A DNA stretch of 64,000 nt, taken from Streptomyces sp. NBC_00414. Lineage in GTDB: Bacteria > Actinomycetota > Actinomycetes > Streptomycetales > Streptomycetaceae. The stretch spans positions 10,106,001 through 10,170,000 of the forward strand of contig NZ_CP107935.1 of the NCBI RefSeq assembly GCF_036038375.1, in the 5' to 3' direction. A program made the translations under genes and the position numbers. A model generated the notes under the pieces. The model saw only the letters and a program-made list of their open reading frames with translations. It made no database searches and was not told the DNA's origin. Below, piece after piece: positions 22,997 through 31,001 of the stretch (position 1 is its first letter; the number at the start of each line of letters is the position of its first letter).

Positions 22997-25900
22997 TCAG
23001 GTGTCGAACCCGAGGTGGGCGAAGACGACGTCCCGTACCCGCAGAACCGCGCCGGGATCGATCGCGGCGAGTACCGGTACCGCGTGTTGCCAGCCCTCCG
23101 GGGTGAGGGCCTCGGCGAGGAGGAGCCGTGCGCGCGGGAGGTCGGGGCCGGAGGGGGACGGGAGGAGGCGGGTGGCCAGGCGGCGGGCGAGCAGGATGAC
23201 GTCGGACGGGTCATGGAGCGGAACCGGTACCCGGTCGCCGGGCAGCAGGGCGGCGTACGCGGCGAGGTGCGCGAAGGCCGCCGCGCGATGCTCCGGGTCC
23301 TCTCCGCGCTCGGCCGTGGTCCGGGCGGTCCCGTGGTCGCCGAGCGCGGCGTGGACGAGGGCCGACCCGCTCACCGCCCGGGCGTCACCGGGCCTCGGCG
23401 GCGCGTATCTCGGAATCCTGTCGAGGCGCCTGCGCGCGCCGGCCGGGTCGGTGGCGGCAGTCAGCAGGCCGAGCAGTACCTCTCTGCTGTCCGGGTGGGG
23501 CCCGTCGTGGCCCGGGTAGCCGTTGCCGTCCTCGTACACGAGGTCCGGGACGGCCGGGGAGTGCGGCGAGTGCGGGACCTGCCTGACGCGCGCGCCGAGT
23601 TCACCGTCGTGGAGCCCCACCGCGACGAGCAGCGGTGCGAGGGCGAGCACGGGATCGCCGCCCACGCCGCCGGGTACGCCGCCGAGCAGGTCGTCCACCA
23701 GCCGGGCCGCCGCCGCCGGATCGTGCGGCCACAGTCCCGCAGCGGCCTCCACACGGGCACGATCGCGGTCGTACGTTCTCGGCGGGTCGTCCTCGTGCGC
23801 CGGTGCCCGCAGGATGTCCGCGACGCGTTCGGAGGCGCCGGCCCATGCCAGGGACTGGACGGCGGTGGTCATGGGGGAGGGAGTCGCCCAGTCTCCGTCG
23901 AGCGCGAACGACAGATCGACGGCCGCTTCGGCGAGACGCAGCGCCCGGCCGGGGTCGAGGGCGGCGACGGCCAGCGACACGGCGGCGAGGCCCCAGGCGC
24001 GTACGGATGGTTCGGCGATCGCCGCCACGAGTCGCTCCGCCTCGTCGGGCCGGCCCGCGGTGGCGAGGGCACCCGCCAGGGCGGCGAGACGCTCCTGATC
24101 GACCGGGGGTACCTCCGTGGTGGTTCGCCGCGGTCCGTGCTCCGCTGTGTGGAGCAGTTCCAGTGCCCGCCGCGGGTCGGTCGCGGCGAGGTGCCCGGCG
24201 AGGACGACGAGCACCTCGGCGGCCTCCCACCAGGAGGGGCCGTCCGGTGCGGAGTACTCCTGGGCGACCAGCGTGGCCACCAACTGCTCGGCGGCACCGG
24301 CACCGGCACCGGCACCGGCACCGGTGCGTAGGAGGGACTCGACGACGCGCTGAGTGGTGTCGTCGATGTCGCCGTCGAGTACGCCCGCCCGCCGGGACCG
24401 TTCGCGTGCCGCCCAGGCCTCGGTGGTCGAACCCCGGCGGGCCCAGCCTTCGGCGACCACCGACCAGACGACCCGCTGGGCACGCAGCCTGCCGGGATCG
24501 CCGAGGTGTTCCGCGAGCCGGTGGGCCTCTGTCATCCGGCCGGCCGCGACGAGCGCGCAGACGTCGCCACACGTCGCCTTGTCATCGGCTCCGTGACCGG
24601 CACCGTACTGACCTCCGCGCGGCCTCGCCGCGGGCTGCAGGGCCAGGCGCTCGGCCTCGTCGGGGTGCGTGTCCCGAAGGGCCTCCGCGGCGATCGCGTA
24701 GAGGTTCTCGAAGTCGCTGGTGTCACGACACCGGGCGAGCTCGGCCACCTCCCCGCAGAGCCGTGTCGCGTCCTCCGGAAGGCCGCACGCCGAGTACGCC
24801 CCGGCGAGGGCCGCCAGGACACGCACCCGGTCCGGAAGGAACTCGATCAGCTCGGCGGACTCCTCCGCGAGCCGCAGCGGGCCGGCCGCGGCGGGCGGGT
24901 TCCGCAGCACCCCCGCGGTCGTGATCAGGGCCCTGACGAAGGCTTTGGTGCCCGGCCCGTCGTGTGCCCGGGGCTTCTCGGGCAACCCGCGCCCCGCCTC
25001 TTCCTCACGACCCGCCAACGCGAGGGCGGTCGCCCGCATGCCCTGCGCTGCCGACAGGCCGTCCGTGCGGCCGGACACCGCCTCGTCCATCGCCCGCTCC
25101 GCCAGCCGCGCCGCCTCCTCCGCCAGCCCGGCCGTCCGGCCGTCACCCGTCTCCGCCAGGACACGTGCCACACCGAGCAGGGCCCTGGCGCGGTCCCCGG
25201 TCCTGAAGACGCTGCGGGCCAGGCCGAGGGCATGGCGGACCCGGCCGAGTCGCGCGTATCCGGCCGGGATGTCCGGATGCAACGACTCGTTGCGCCGGGC
25301 CACCAGATCCTCCGCCGCCGCCAGCGCGCCCAGCGCCCCCAGGTCGTCGGGGGTGACCCGGCGAACGGTCTCCCGCGCCGCCGCGATCTCCGCGAGACAC
25401 GCCGCGTCGCTCCCCGTCGCCTCCCGCAGCCGGTTCCGCCGCCCCAGGTCCGTGGCCAGGGCGGTGGCGCGTCCCGCGTCCCGGAGGAACGCCACCAGAC
25501 GGCCGTAGGGCTGGAGCAGATACAGCGGGGTGTTCTCCGGCCAGCCCCGGCGTTCGTACGTCTCGGCCCAGACGCGCAGCCTTTCCCAGTACGTGTCCAC
25601 GTCCGGCCCGAGTTCGTCCCGGGCGGCCACGAGGAGTGTCTCGTGGGCGAAGAGATAGCCGCGGCTGGTCGTGTAGAGCGTCACGTCGGCCTCGCCGGAA
25701 CTGCCGAGACCGCCGCCCCGCAGCCGCAGGATGCGGCCGAACACGCTCCCGAGTCTCTGCCGCAGCAAGTAGCCCGTCTCGCCCGTCAGTTCGCGCAGGT
25801 CCTCGACGGAGAGGGTGCCACGGGCGGCGGTGAGCAGGCCGACCACGTCACGCTCCAACCGGTCGCCGGCCAAGGCCTGCTGCAGGTCGAACTTCGCCTC

Positions 25901-27250
25901 GTGCTCGGTGTGGCGGGCCGCTTCGGAGGGGGCCAGTTCCACGACCTGGCAGTGGCGCAGCGGGTGCCCGCCCGGGACGTCCGGCGGGACGCCGGGGCTC
26001 GGGCGGCTGGTCACCAGGACGCGGACGTTCGACGGGAGACGTTCCGGCAGCAGGGAGGCGATGCTGGTGCCTGCGCCACCGGGCATCCGGGACTGGTCCT
26101 CGTCGAGGCCGTCCACGACCAGCAGCAGCGTGCCGCCGTCCTCGGCGACCCGTTCCGCGGCCTCCCGCAGCAGCAGTCGGCGTTCGCCGTCGCGGGCGGC
26201 CGGGGAGCCCGCGACGGCCGGCTCGCGTCCCGCGATCGCCGCGAGCTGTTCGACGACGGCCGCCGTGTACGCGTCGCTGTCGGACTGTCCGGCGTATCGG
26301 GCGGTGATGAAGAACCACACCGGCACGACCCCACGCGGCGGACGCAGCGCGAACCAGGCCGCCAGCGCTGTCTTGCCCGTCCACGGACGGCCCTGCAGCC
26401 AGAGGTACGGCTCCGGCCCGCCGCAGAAGGAGACCAGGCCCGCCAGTTCGGATTCCCGCCGGTCGAGCAGCCCGGGGGCGATGTCGGTGAGCTGGGCCCG
26501 GTACGCCTCCTGGACGAGGTCGAGGGCGGCGGCCGGCCCGGTGGAGGGCAGCGTCACGAGGTCGTGGCCCAACAGGCTCTCCAAGCGGGCCCGTTCGGGC
26601 GCGCTCAGCCCGTCCGCCCACCGGTCGACACGCCCCGCCGCGATCCGTCCCGGCCCCTCCCTGCGGTGATGGCGGCTGACGACACCGACCAGGTGCGCGC
26701 CGCTGAACACGGCCGCGCCCGACATGCCCTCCCAGGCGTCCCGCGCGGGGTCCGGGTCCTCGGCGGGCGGCGCGGTGATCCGCAGGTCCAGGGTGCCCTC
26801 GCGCCGGTTGGCGAGCACCGCGCAACTGGCGTCCATGTGCTCGGCGTCCCGGAAGCGCCTGCCGGCCGCGTCGGTACGCAGTTTGAAGCGGGGGAATCCC
26901 ATCGCCGTGCAGCTCAGCACCGTGTCCTGCTCGTCGATCCTGCCGAGGGGAACGGGCGGGACATCCTCAGCGGCGGTCTCCGGCAACGTGAGAACGGCGA
27001 CGTCGACGGCGTCGTTCGACCAGGCCAACGCGGCGTCGACGACTCGCTCCCCGGGCCGGCCCGCCTGGAAGCGGACACGGATGCCGTCGGCGCCCGCGAC
27101 GACGTGCGCGGCGGTGAGAACCGTGCCCGACGCCACGAGGTACCCGGAACCGCGCCGCCCACTGCCCCCGCCCGCCGGCATGCTGACGATGATCTCCGCG
27201 GTACGCTCCGGCCGCATCCCGCGCTCAGATCTCGTCGTCAACCTCGTCAC
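22997..27250 (-). CDS. trypsin-like peptidase / STAND NTPase / helical-repeat conflict protein
   Basis: 1417-residue cytoplasmic protein. Residues ~18-215 are a trypsin-like peptidase with the full triad: His49 (LTAAHVV), Asp83 (VDVAVLTL), Ser177 (EGMSGAAVFSG). Residues ~265-480 are a STAND/NACHT-like P-loop ATPase: Walker A GRPWTGKT (287-294), Walker B LLLVVDGLDED (375-385), then LVTSRPSP. Residues ~500-1417 are winged-helix then long TPR-like helical repeats rich in ARxLAETGD-type units. This layout matches regulated proteolytic suicide/immunity NTPases. It follows the Trypco2 gene with a 26-bp overlap. The start is GTG 27250 or ATG 27217; neither has a strong ribosome site, so translation is probably coupled. 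Confidence 0.85.
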   Translation of the reverse strand: MTRLTTRSERGMRPERTAEIIVSMPAGGGSGRRGSGYLVASGTVLTAAHVVAGADGIRVRFQAGRPGERVVDAALAWSNDAVDVAVLTLPETAAEDVPPVPLGRIDEQDTVLSCTAMGFPRFKLRTDAAGRRFRDAEHMDASCAVLANRREGTLDLRITAPPAEDPDPARDAWEGMSGAAVFSGAHLVGVVSRHHRREGPGRIAAGRVDRWADGLSAPERARLESLLGHDLVTLPSTGPAAALDLVQEAYRAQLTDIAPGLLDRRESELAGLVSFCGGPEPYLWLQGRPWTGKTALAAWFALRPPRGVVPVWFFITARYAGQSDSDAYTAAVVEQLAAIAGREPAVAGSPAARDGERRLLLREAAERVAEDGGTLLLVVDGLDEDQSRMPGGAGTSIASLLPERLPSNVRVLVTSRPSPGVPPDVPGGHPLRHCQVVELAPSEAARHTEHEAKFDLQQALAGDRLERDVVGLLTAARGTLSVEDLRELTGETGYLLRQRLGSVFGRILRLRGGGLGSSGEADVTLYTTSRGYLFAHETLLVAARDELGPDVDTYWERLRVWAETYERRGWPENTPLYLLQPYGRLVAFLRDAGRATALATDLGRRNRLREATGSDAACLAEIAAARETVRRVTPDDLGALGALAAAEDLVARRNESLHPDIPAGYARLGRVRHALGLARSVFRTGDRARALLGVARVLAETGDGRTAGLAEEAARLAERAMDEAVSGRTDGLSAAQGMRATALALAGREEEAGRGLPEKPRAHDGPGTKAFVRALITTAGVLRNPPAAAGPLRLAEESAELIEFLPDRVRVLAALAGAYSACGLPEDATRLCGEVAELARCRDTSDFENLYAIAAEALRDTHPDEAERLALQPAARPRGGQYGAGHGADDKATCGDVCALVAAGRMTEAHRLAEHLGDPGRLRAQRVVWSVVAEGWARRGSTTEAWAARERSRRAGVLDGDIDDTTQRVVESLLRTGAGAGAGAGAAEQLVATLVAQEYSAPDGPSWWEAAEVLVVLAGHLAATDPRRALELLHTAEHGPRRTTTEVPPVDQERLAALAGALATAGRPDEAERLVAAIAEPSVRAWGLAAVSLAVAALDPGRALRLAEAAVDLSFALDGDWATPSPMTTAVQSLAWAGASERVADILRAPAHEDDPPRTYDRDRARVEAAAGLWPHDPAAAARLVDDLLGGVPGGVGGDPVLALAPLLVAVGLHDGELGARVRQVPHSPHSPAVPDLVYEDGNGYPGHDGPHPDSREVLLGLLTAATDPAGARRRLDRIPRYAPPRPGDARAVSGSALVHAALGDHGTARTTAERGEDPEHRAAAFAHLAAYAALLPGDRVPVPLHDPSDVILLARRLATRLLPSPSGPDLPRARLLLAEALTPEGWQHAVPVLAAIDPGAVLRVRDVVFAHLGFDT
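24293..24322. repeat. five copies of GGCACC inside the repeat region of the STAND protein
   Basis: Five perfect hexamers in tandem encode an alternating Gly-Ala run in the helical-repeat part of the NTPase protein. Because the unit is 6 bp, copy-number change adds or removes two residues without frameshift. Confidence 0.85.
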
Positions 27251-27536
27251 CCGTGATCAGCGCCGTCTCCGCCGGACCCCCGCCCGGCGGCACGAGCTTG
27301 GGAACGAGCGTGAGCGTGATCCGCTGCGTCTCGGCGTGCCCGTACTTGCCGCTCGCCCCGGCGTCGACGACCCACAGCCGTACCTTCGCGTCGCCGCCGC
27401 CCTCCCGGGTGACGGCGACGGACGCCTCGACCTCCACGGGTCCCAGTTCGAAGCGGAGCATCCTGCCGTCGCCGTCCGCCAGGGCCGAGGTGAGCTGCTC
27501 ACGCAACTCCCGGATCATGTCGGCCAGTTCGATCAC
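27225..27536 (-). CDS. Trypco2-domain protein (trypsin-co-occurring domain)
   Basis: Protein of 103 residues with the layout of trypsin-co-occurring domain 2: MIELADMIRELREQLTSALA helix, then a beta-rich core LRFELGPVEVEASVAVTREG, AKVRLWVVDAG, and TQRITLTLVPKLVPP. In known systems this domain is encoded beside trypsin-STAND effectors and is thought to couple signal recognition to the peptidase. Here it overlaps the large effector gene by 26 bp, so the pair forms one transcription unit. The acidic tail is ITGDEVDDEI. No RBS stands out before ATG 27536 except GGGGGACGC. Confidence 0.82.
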   Translation of the reverse strand: MIELADMIRELREQLTSALADGDGRMLRFELGPVEVEASVAVTREGGGDAKVRLWVVDAGASGKYGHAETQRITLTLVPKLVPPGGGPAETALITGDEVDDEI

Positions 27537-27681
27537 GCGTCCCCCTGGTACGGCTTGTACGGCGGTGCTCAGATGTTACAAGGCGGCGCGGCGACGACAC
27601 CGCGGCTCGCGGGGTCGGCGCCGCGCGGCTGTACCCGGAGACGGTACGGGCACGGGCAGAGGCTCGGGCGGACCAACGGAA

Positions 27682-27696
27682 AGGCCCGGAGGGCCT
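27682..27696 (-). terminator. short hairpin after LacI gene
   Basis: AGGCCC-GGA-GGGCCT, 34 bp downstream of the leftward lacI stop, in the gap to the Trypco2 promoter. The stem is short, so the call is tentative. Confidence 0.4.
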
Positions 27697-27729
27697 CTTG
27701 GCCGTACTGACGGGAGATCAGTCGCGTGA

Positions 27730-28722
27730 TCAGGTCGATTCGCGCACCACGAGTTCGTTCGGCATGATCACCGGGTCCGTGGGGCCGCCGTCTATCAGGC
27801 TGAGGAGCAGGTGGACGGCCGCGGTCGCCTGGTCCGCCATCGGGCTGCGTACCGAGGTGAGCGCGGGGCTCGTGTAGGACGCGGCCTCGATGTCGTCGAA
27901 GCCGATCACCGCCACGTCCTCGGGAACGCGTCGGCCCGCCTTCTGGAGGGTGCGCAGGGCTCCGATCGCCATCAGGTCGTTGGACGCGAACACCGCGTCG
28001 AGGTCGGGATCGTCCTCCAGGAGCTGGCGCATGGCTTCGGCGCCGGAGACTCTCGTGAAGTCGCCCAGTGCCACGATCGAGCGACGGCCGGTGTCCCGCA
28101 GCGCCTGCCGGTAGCCGTCGAGGCGCTCACGCGCCTCGTAGAGTTCGAGCGGCCCGGTGATGGTGGCGATCCGCCGCCGGCCGCGCTCCAGAAGGTGGCG
28201 TACCGCCAGTGCCGCTCCACCCGCGTTGTCCAGCGCCACGTACGGGACGTCCTGTGCGGAGGTGCGGTTGAAGGACACGACGGGCAGACCCTGCCGGGCG
28301 AGCGCGGCCGGCAGCGAGTCCGTGCCGTGCAGGGCGACCAGGAGCACACCGTCCACGTGCCCGCCGGCGATGTACTCCACCACGCGGGTCCGGCTCTGGT
28401 CCGATTCCGCGAGCATGAGCACGAGCCGTTTGCCCGCCTTCTCCAGCTCTCTGCTGACGGCGCGGACCACCGCGGAGAAGAGGGGGTCGTCGGAGACGAC
28501 TCCCTGCGGCGGGTCGGAGACCACCACGGCGAGGGTGTCCGTGCGTCGGGTGACGAGGTTGCGGGCCGCCCCGTTGGGCACGTAACCCAGTTCGTGCACC
28601 GCCTGCATGACGACGTCCCGGATCTCAGGGGCGACCGTCGTCTCGCCGTTGATGACGCGGGAGACGCTCGATTTGGACACGCCCGCCCGCGCGGCGACCA
28701 CTTCCAGAGTGGGCCGTTTCAT
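27730..28722 (-). CDS. LacI-family transcriptional regulator
   Basis: Repressor of 330 residues. The helix-turn-helix and hinge (1-60) read LEVVAARAGVSKSSVSRVIN and VPNGAARNLVTRRTDTLAVV; the remainder is a periplasmic-binding-like sugar-sensing domain (FASNDLMAIGALRTL, VAVIGFDDIEAASYTSPALT). It is divergent from a secreted GH16 glucanase gene preceded by palindromes of the type recognised by the cellobiose repressor CebR. The likely effector is an oligosaccharide released by the glucanase. ATG 28722 opens the usual MKRPTLEVVA. Confidence 0.92.
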   Translation of the reverse strand: MKRPTLEVVAARAGVSKSSVSRVINGETTVAPEIRDVVMQAVHELGYVPNGAARNLVTRRTDTLAVVVSDPPQGVVSDDPLFSAVVRAVSRELEKAGKRLVLMLAESDQSRTRVVEYIAGGHVDGVLLVALHGTDSLPAALARQGLPVVSFNRTSAQDVPYVALDNAGGAALAVRHLLERGRRRIATITGPLELYEARERLDGYRQALRDTGRRSIVALGDFTRVSGAEAMRQLLEDDPDLDAVFASNDLMAIGALRTLQKAGRRVPEDVAVIGFDDIEAASYTSPALTSVRSPMADQATAAVHLLLSLIDGGPTDPVIMPNELVVREST

Positions 28723-28909
28723 ACCTGTCCGTCCCCTGTGCCGCCGCCCGGGTTCGTGCGCGGGGCGGGTTTTCTCATCAGGGCGACCTCCGGCTCAGCG
28801 TCATGACGTTGTGAGCAGAGTATCCGCAGGCCGGGGCGTCATGAGCATGCCGAAGAGCCTTTCGCGCCCTGCGCCGCCCTCGGGTCGGCATCCCGCCACG
28901 GGTGCCCTC

Positions 28910-28923
28910 AGGGACCGCTCCCT
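28910..28923. promoter_or_regulatory. upstream LacI operator (imperfect)
   Basis: AGGGACCGCTCCCT differs by one base pair from the perfect palindrome at 29009. It lies 99 bp upstream of that site, a spacing compatible with looping between two repressor dimers. Confidence 0.55.
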
Positions 28924-28972
28924 CCATAAGTCGAACGCGTTACGCCCCTGTTTTTTCAAGGTGAAACAACTC

Positions 28973-29022
28973 TTGACAGCTCTCACGCGCCCCTCCATTC
29001 TCCCCTTCAGGGAGCGCTCCCT
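28973..29022 (+). promoter_or_regulatory. GH16 promoter with LacI/CebR-like operator
   Basis: -35 TTGACA (28973-28978), 17-bp spacer, -10-like CATTCT (28996-29001). The perfect palindrome AGGGAGCGCTCCCT at 29009-29022 sits where transcription should begin. It differs only in its outer base pair from the CebR box TGGGAGCGCTCCCA known in Streptomyces. Bound repressor would block initiation. Confidence 0.75.
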
Positions 29023-29050
29023 CACCTCGCCCCCATTTGAGGAGTCGCCC

Positions 29051-30769
29051 ATGCAACCACTGCTGCGTCGCTTCGCCTTATTTCTGACACTCGCGGCCTC
29101 ACTACTCACTTTCATCGCTCTGCCCGCACCTCCCGCACAGGCTGCGGAGGTACTGCTCTCGCAGGGAAAGACCGCCACCGCCTCAAGTACTGAAGGGGAC
29201 TTCAACGCTCGGAGCGCCGTCGACGGAGACCCCGGGACCCGGTGGTCCAGCGCCTTCGCCGATCCGCAGTGGATCCGGATCGACCTCGGGGCGAGCGCCG
29301 AGATCAGCCGGGTCGTCCTCAACTGGGAGGCCGCGTACGGCACGGCGTTCAGGATCGAGGTGTCGAGCGACGCGCAGAGCTGGACCACCGTCCACCAGAC
29401 GGCCACGGGCACCGGCGGCACCCAGAACCTGACCGTCTCCGGCACCGGCCGCTATGTGCGCATGTACGGGACACAACGCGCCACCGCCTACGGCTACTCG
29501 CTGTGGGAGTTCCAGGTGTACGGCACCGCAGGCGGTTCCGGCGGCGACCCCGGCAGACTGCTCTCCTACGGCAGGCCGGGCGCGGCCTCCTCCTCCCAGA
29601 GCGACGGGAACTGCTGGGAGTGCACACCGGCCAGGGCCTTCGACCGGGATCCGGCCTCCCGCTGGGCCACCAGCTCCACCACCGGCTGGACCGACCCGGG
29701 CTGGATCTCCATCGACCTCGGCGCGACGGCACAGATCGACAAGGTCGTCCTGCAGTGGGATCCCGCCTACGCCAAGTCCTTCCAGATCCAGGTCTCACCC
29801 AACGGCACCGACTGGACGCCGATCTACTCGACGACGTCCGGCACGGGCTTCAAGCAGACCCTGGCCGTCTCCGGCTCCGGCCGCCATGTGCGCATGTACG
29901 GCACGGAACGCGCGACTCCCTACGGCTACTCGCTGTGGGAGTTCCAGGTGTACGGCTCCGGTGGGGCCCCGATCACGCCCCCGCCCCTGCCCAGCGACCC
30001 CGCGAACCCGCCGCGGCTGGTGTGGAGCGACGAGTTCGACGGCGCCGCGGGCGGCAGGCCCGACGCCTCGAAGTGGCGGGCCGACCCGGGCACCGGGCCC
30101 AACAACGAGCTGGAGTACTACACCGACCACCGCAACGCCTCGCTGGACGGGTCGGGACACCTGGTGATGGAGGCCCGCAAGGAGGTCACCGCCGGATCGT
30201 CGTGCCCGCGTGACCCGTTGAGCGGCAGCACCACCTGTCAGTACACCTCGGCGCGGATGAACACCGGCGCGACGTTCCAGTTCACCTACGGGCGCGTCGA
30301 AGCACGCATCAAGGTACCCAAGGGCAACGGCCTGTGGCCCGCGTTCTGGATGATGGGCGCCGACTTCCTGACGGGCCGGCCGTGGCCGTACAACGGCGAG
30401 ATCGACATCGTGGAGGTCCTCGGCAAGGACGTGAAGACCGCGTACTCGACCGTCCACGCGCCCGCCTACAACGGCGGCGGCGGAATCGGTTCGCCGTACA
30501 CCCTGCCCGGGAACGCCGACTTCTCGGACGACTTCCACACCTGGGCCGCCGACTGGAACAGCAAGGGCATCACCTACAGCCTGGACGGCCGGACCGTCTT
30601 CACCCTCGACAAGGACCAGGTGGAGCAGACCCGCGGGCCATGGATCTTCGACCACCCGCACTACATGATCCTCAACCTCGCGGTCGGCGGTGACTGGCCG
30701 GGCCCGACGGACGCGAGCACTCCCTTCCCGTCCAAGATGCTCGTCGACTTCGTGCGGGTCTATCAGTAG
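29051..30769 (+). CDS. secreted CBM32-CBM32-GH16 glucanase
   Basis: Exported beta-glucanase of 572 residues. Signal peptide ~1-32 (ends PAQAAEV). Two discoidin/F5-8C-type CBM32 modules at ~35-158 and ~170-302, each ending SLWEFQVYG. A proline linker leads to a GH16 domain (~322-572) with nucleophile and acid/base Glu in GEIDIVEVLG (E450, D452, E455) and the FHTWAADWN and GPWIFDHPHYMILNLAVGG substrate-cleft motifs. The ATG at 29051 follows TGAGGAGTCGCCC. Codon 10 is TTA, implying bldA-dependent, development-linked translation. Acts on laminarin-like or related beta-glucans outside the cell; control by the adjacent LacI protein is inferred. Confidence 0.93.
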   Translation: MQPLLRRFALFLTLAASLLTFIALPAPPAQAAEVLLSQGKTATASSTEGDFNARSAVDGDPGTRWSSAFADPQWIRIDLGASAEISRVVLNWEAAYGTAFRIEVSSDAQSWTTVHQTATGTGGTQNLTVSGTGRYVRMYGTQRATAYGYSLWEFQVYGTAGGSGGDPGRLLSYGRPGAASSSQSDGNCWECTPARAFDRDPASRWATSSTTGWTDPGWISIDLGATAQIDKVVLQWDPAYAKSFQIQVSPNGTDWTPIYSTTSGTGFKQTLAVSGSGRHVRMYGTERATPYGYSLWEFQVYGSGGAPITPPPLPSDPANPPRLVWSDEFDGAAGGRPDASKWRADPGTGPNNELEYYTDHRNASLDGSGHLVMEARKEVTAGSSCPRDPLSGSTTCQYTSARMNTGATFQFTYGRVEARIKVPKGNGLWPAFWMMGADFLTGRPWPYNGEIDIVEVLGKDVKTAYSTVHAPAYNGGGGIGSPYTLPGNADFSDDFHTWAADWNSKGITYSLDGRTVFTLDKDQVEQTRGPWIFDHPHYMILNLAVGGDWPGPTDASTPFPSKMLVDFVRVYQ

Positions 30770-30877
30770 CCCCGGTTCCCACGACAGCCCTCGGTTCCCG
30801 AGGCCGAGGCCGAGCCCGAGGCCGACCGAGCCGAAGACCGGACCTCTGCCACCCCGGCGTTCGTTCGCGACGTCCCC

Positions 30878-30915
30878 GGGCCGCTCCGCCCCGTCCCTTC
30901 GGGGCGGAGCGGCCC
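30878..30915 (+). terminator. strong hairpin after the GH16 gene
   Basis: A perfect 16-bp stem (GGGCCGCTCCGCCCCG with its complement) and 6-nt loop TCCCTT. It separates the GH16 gene from the CBM6-DUF1996 gene. A GAGGCC-rich low-complexity tract precedes it at 30798-30828. Confidence 0.8.
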
Positions 30916-31001
30916 TGCGGCGGCAAGCAGCCCTTTCGCTCAGCCCTTTGCCCAGCTCCCTAGTTCGGTTCCTTCACCCCCGATGTTCGTGAGGAAGTGA
31001 G

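Noticed and set aside
24500..27256. long rightward open frame opposite the STAND gene
   Set aside because: It is an antisense reading of high-GC codons, with Arg/Gly-rich composition and no motif; the leftward frame has clear domains.
28973..29022. attenuator hairpin at 29009-29022
   Set aside because: The palindrome has no loop and matches the LacI/CebR operator pattern at the expected transcription start, so an operator is the simpler reading.
30798..30828. GAGGCC-rich tract as a functional repeat
   Set aside because: Irregular low-complexity sequence before a terminator; no regular unit count and no gene affected.
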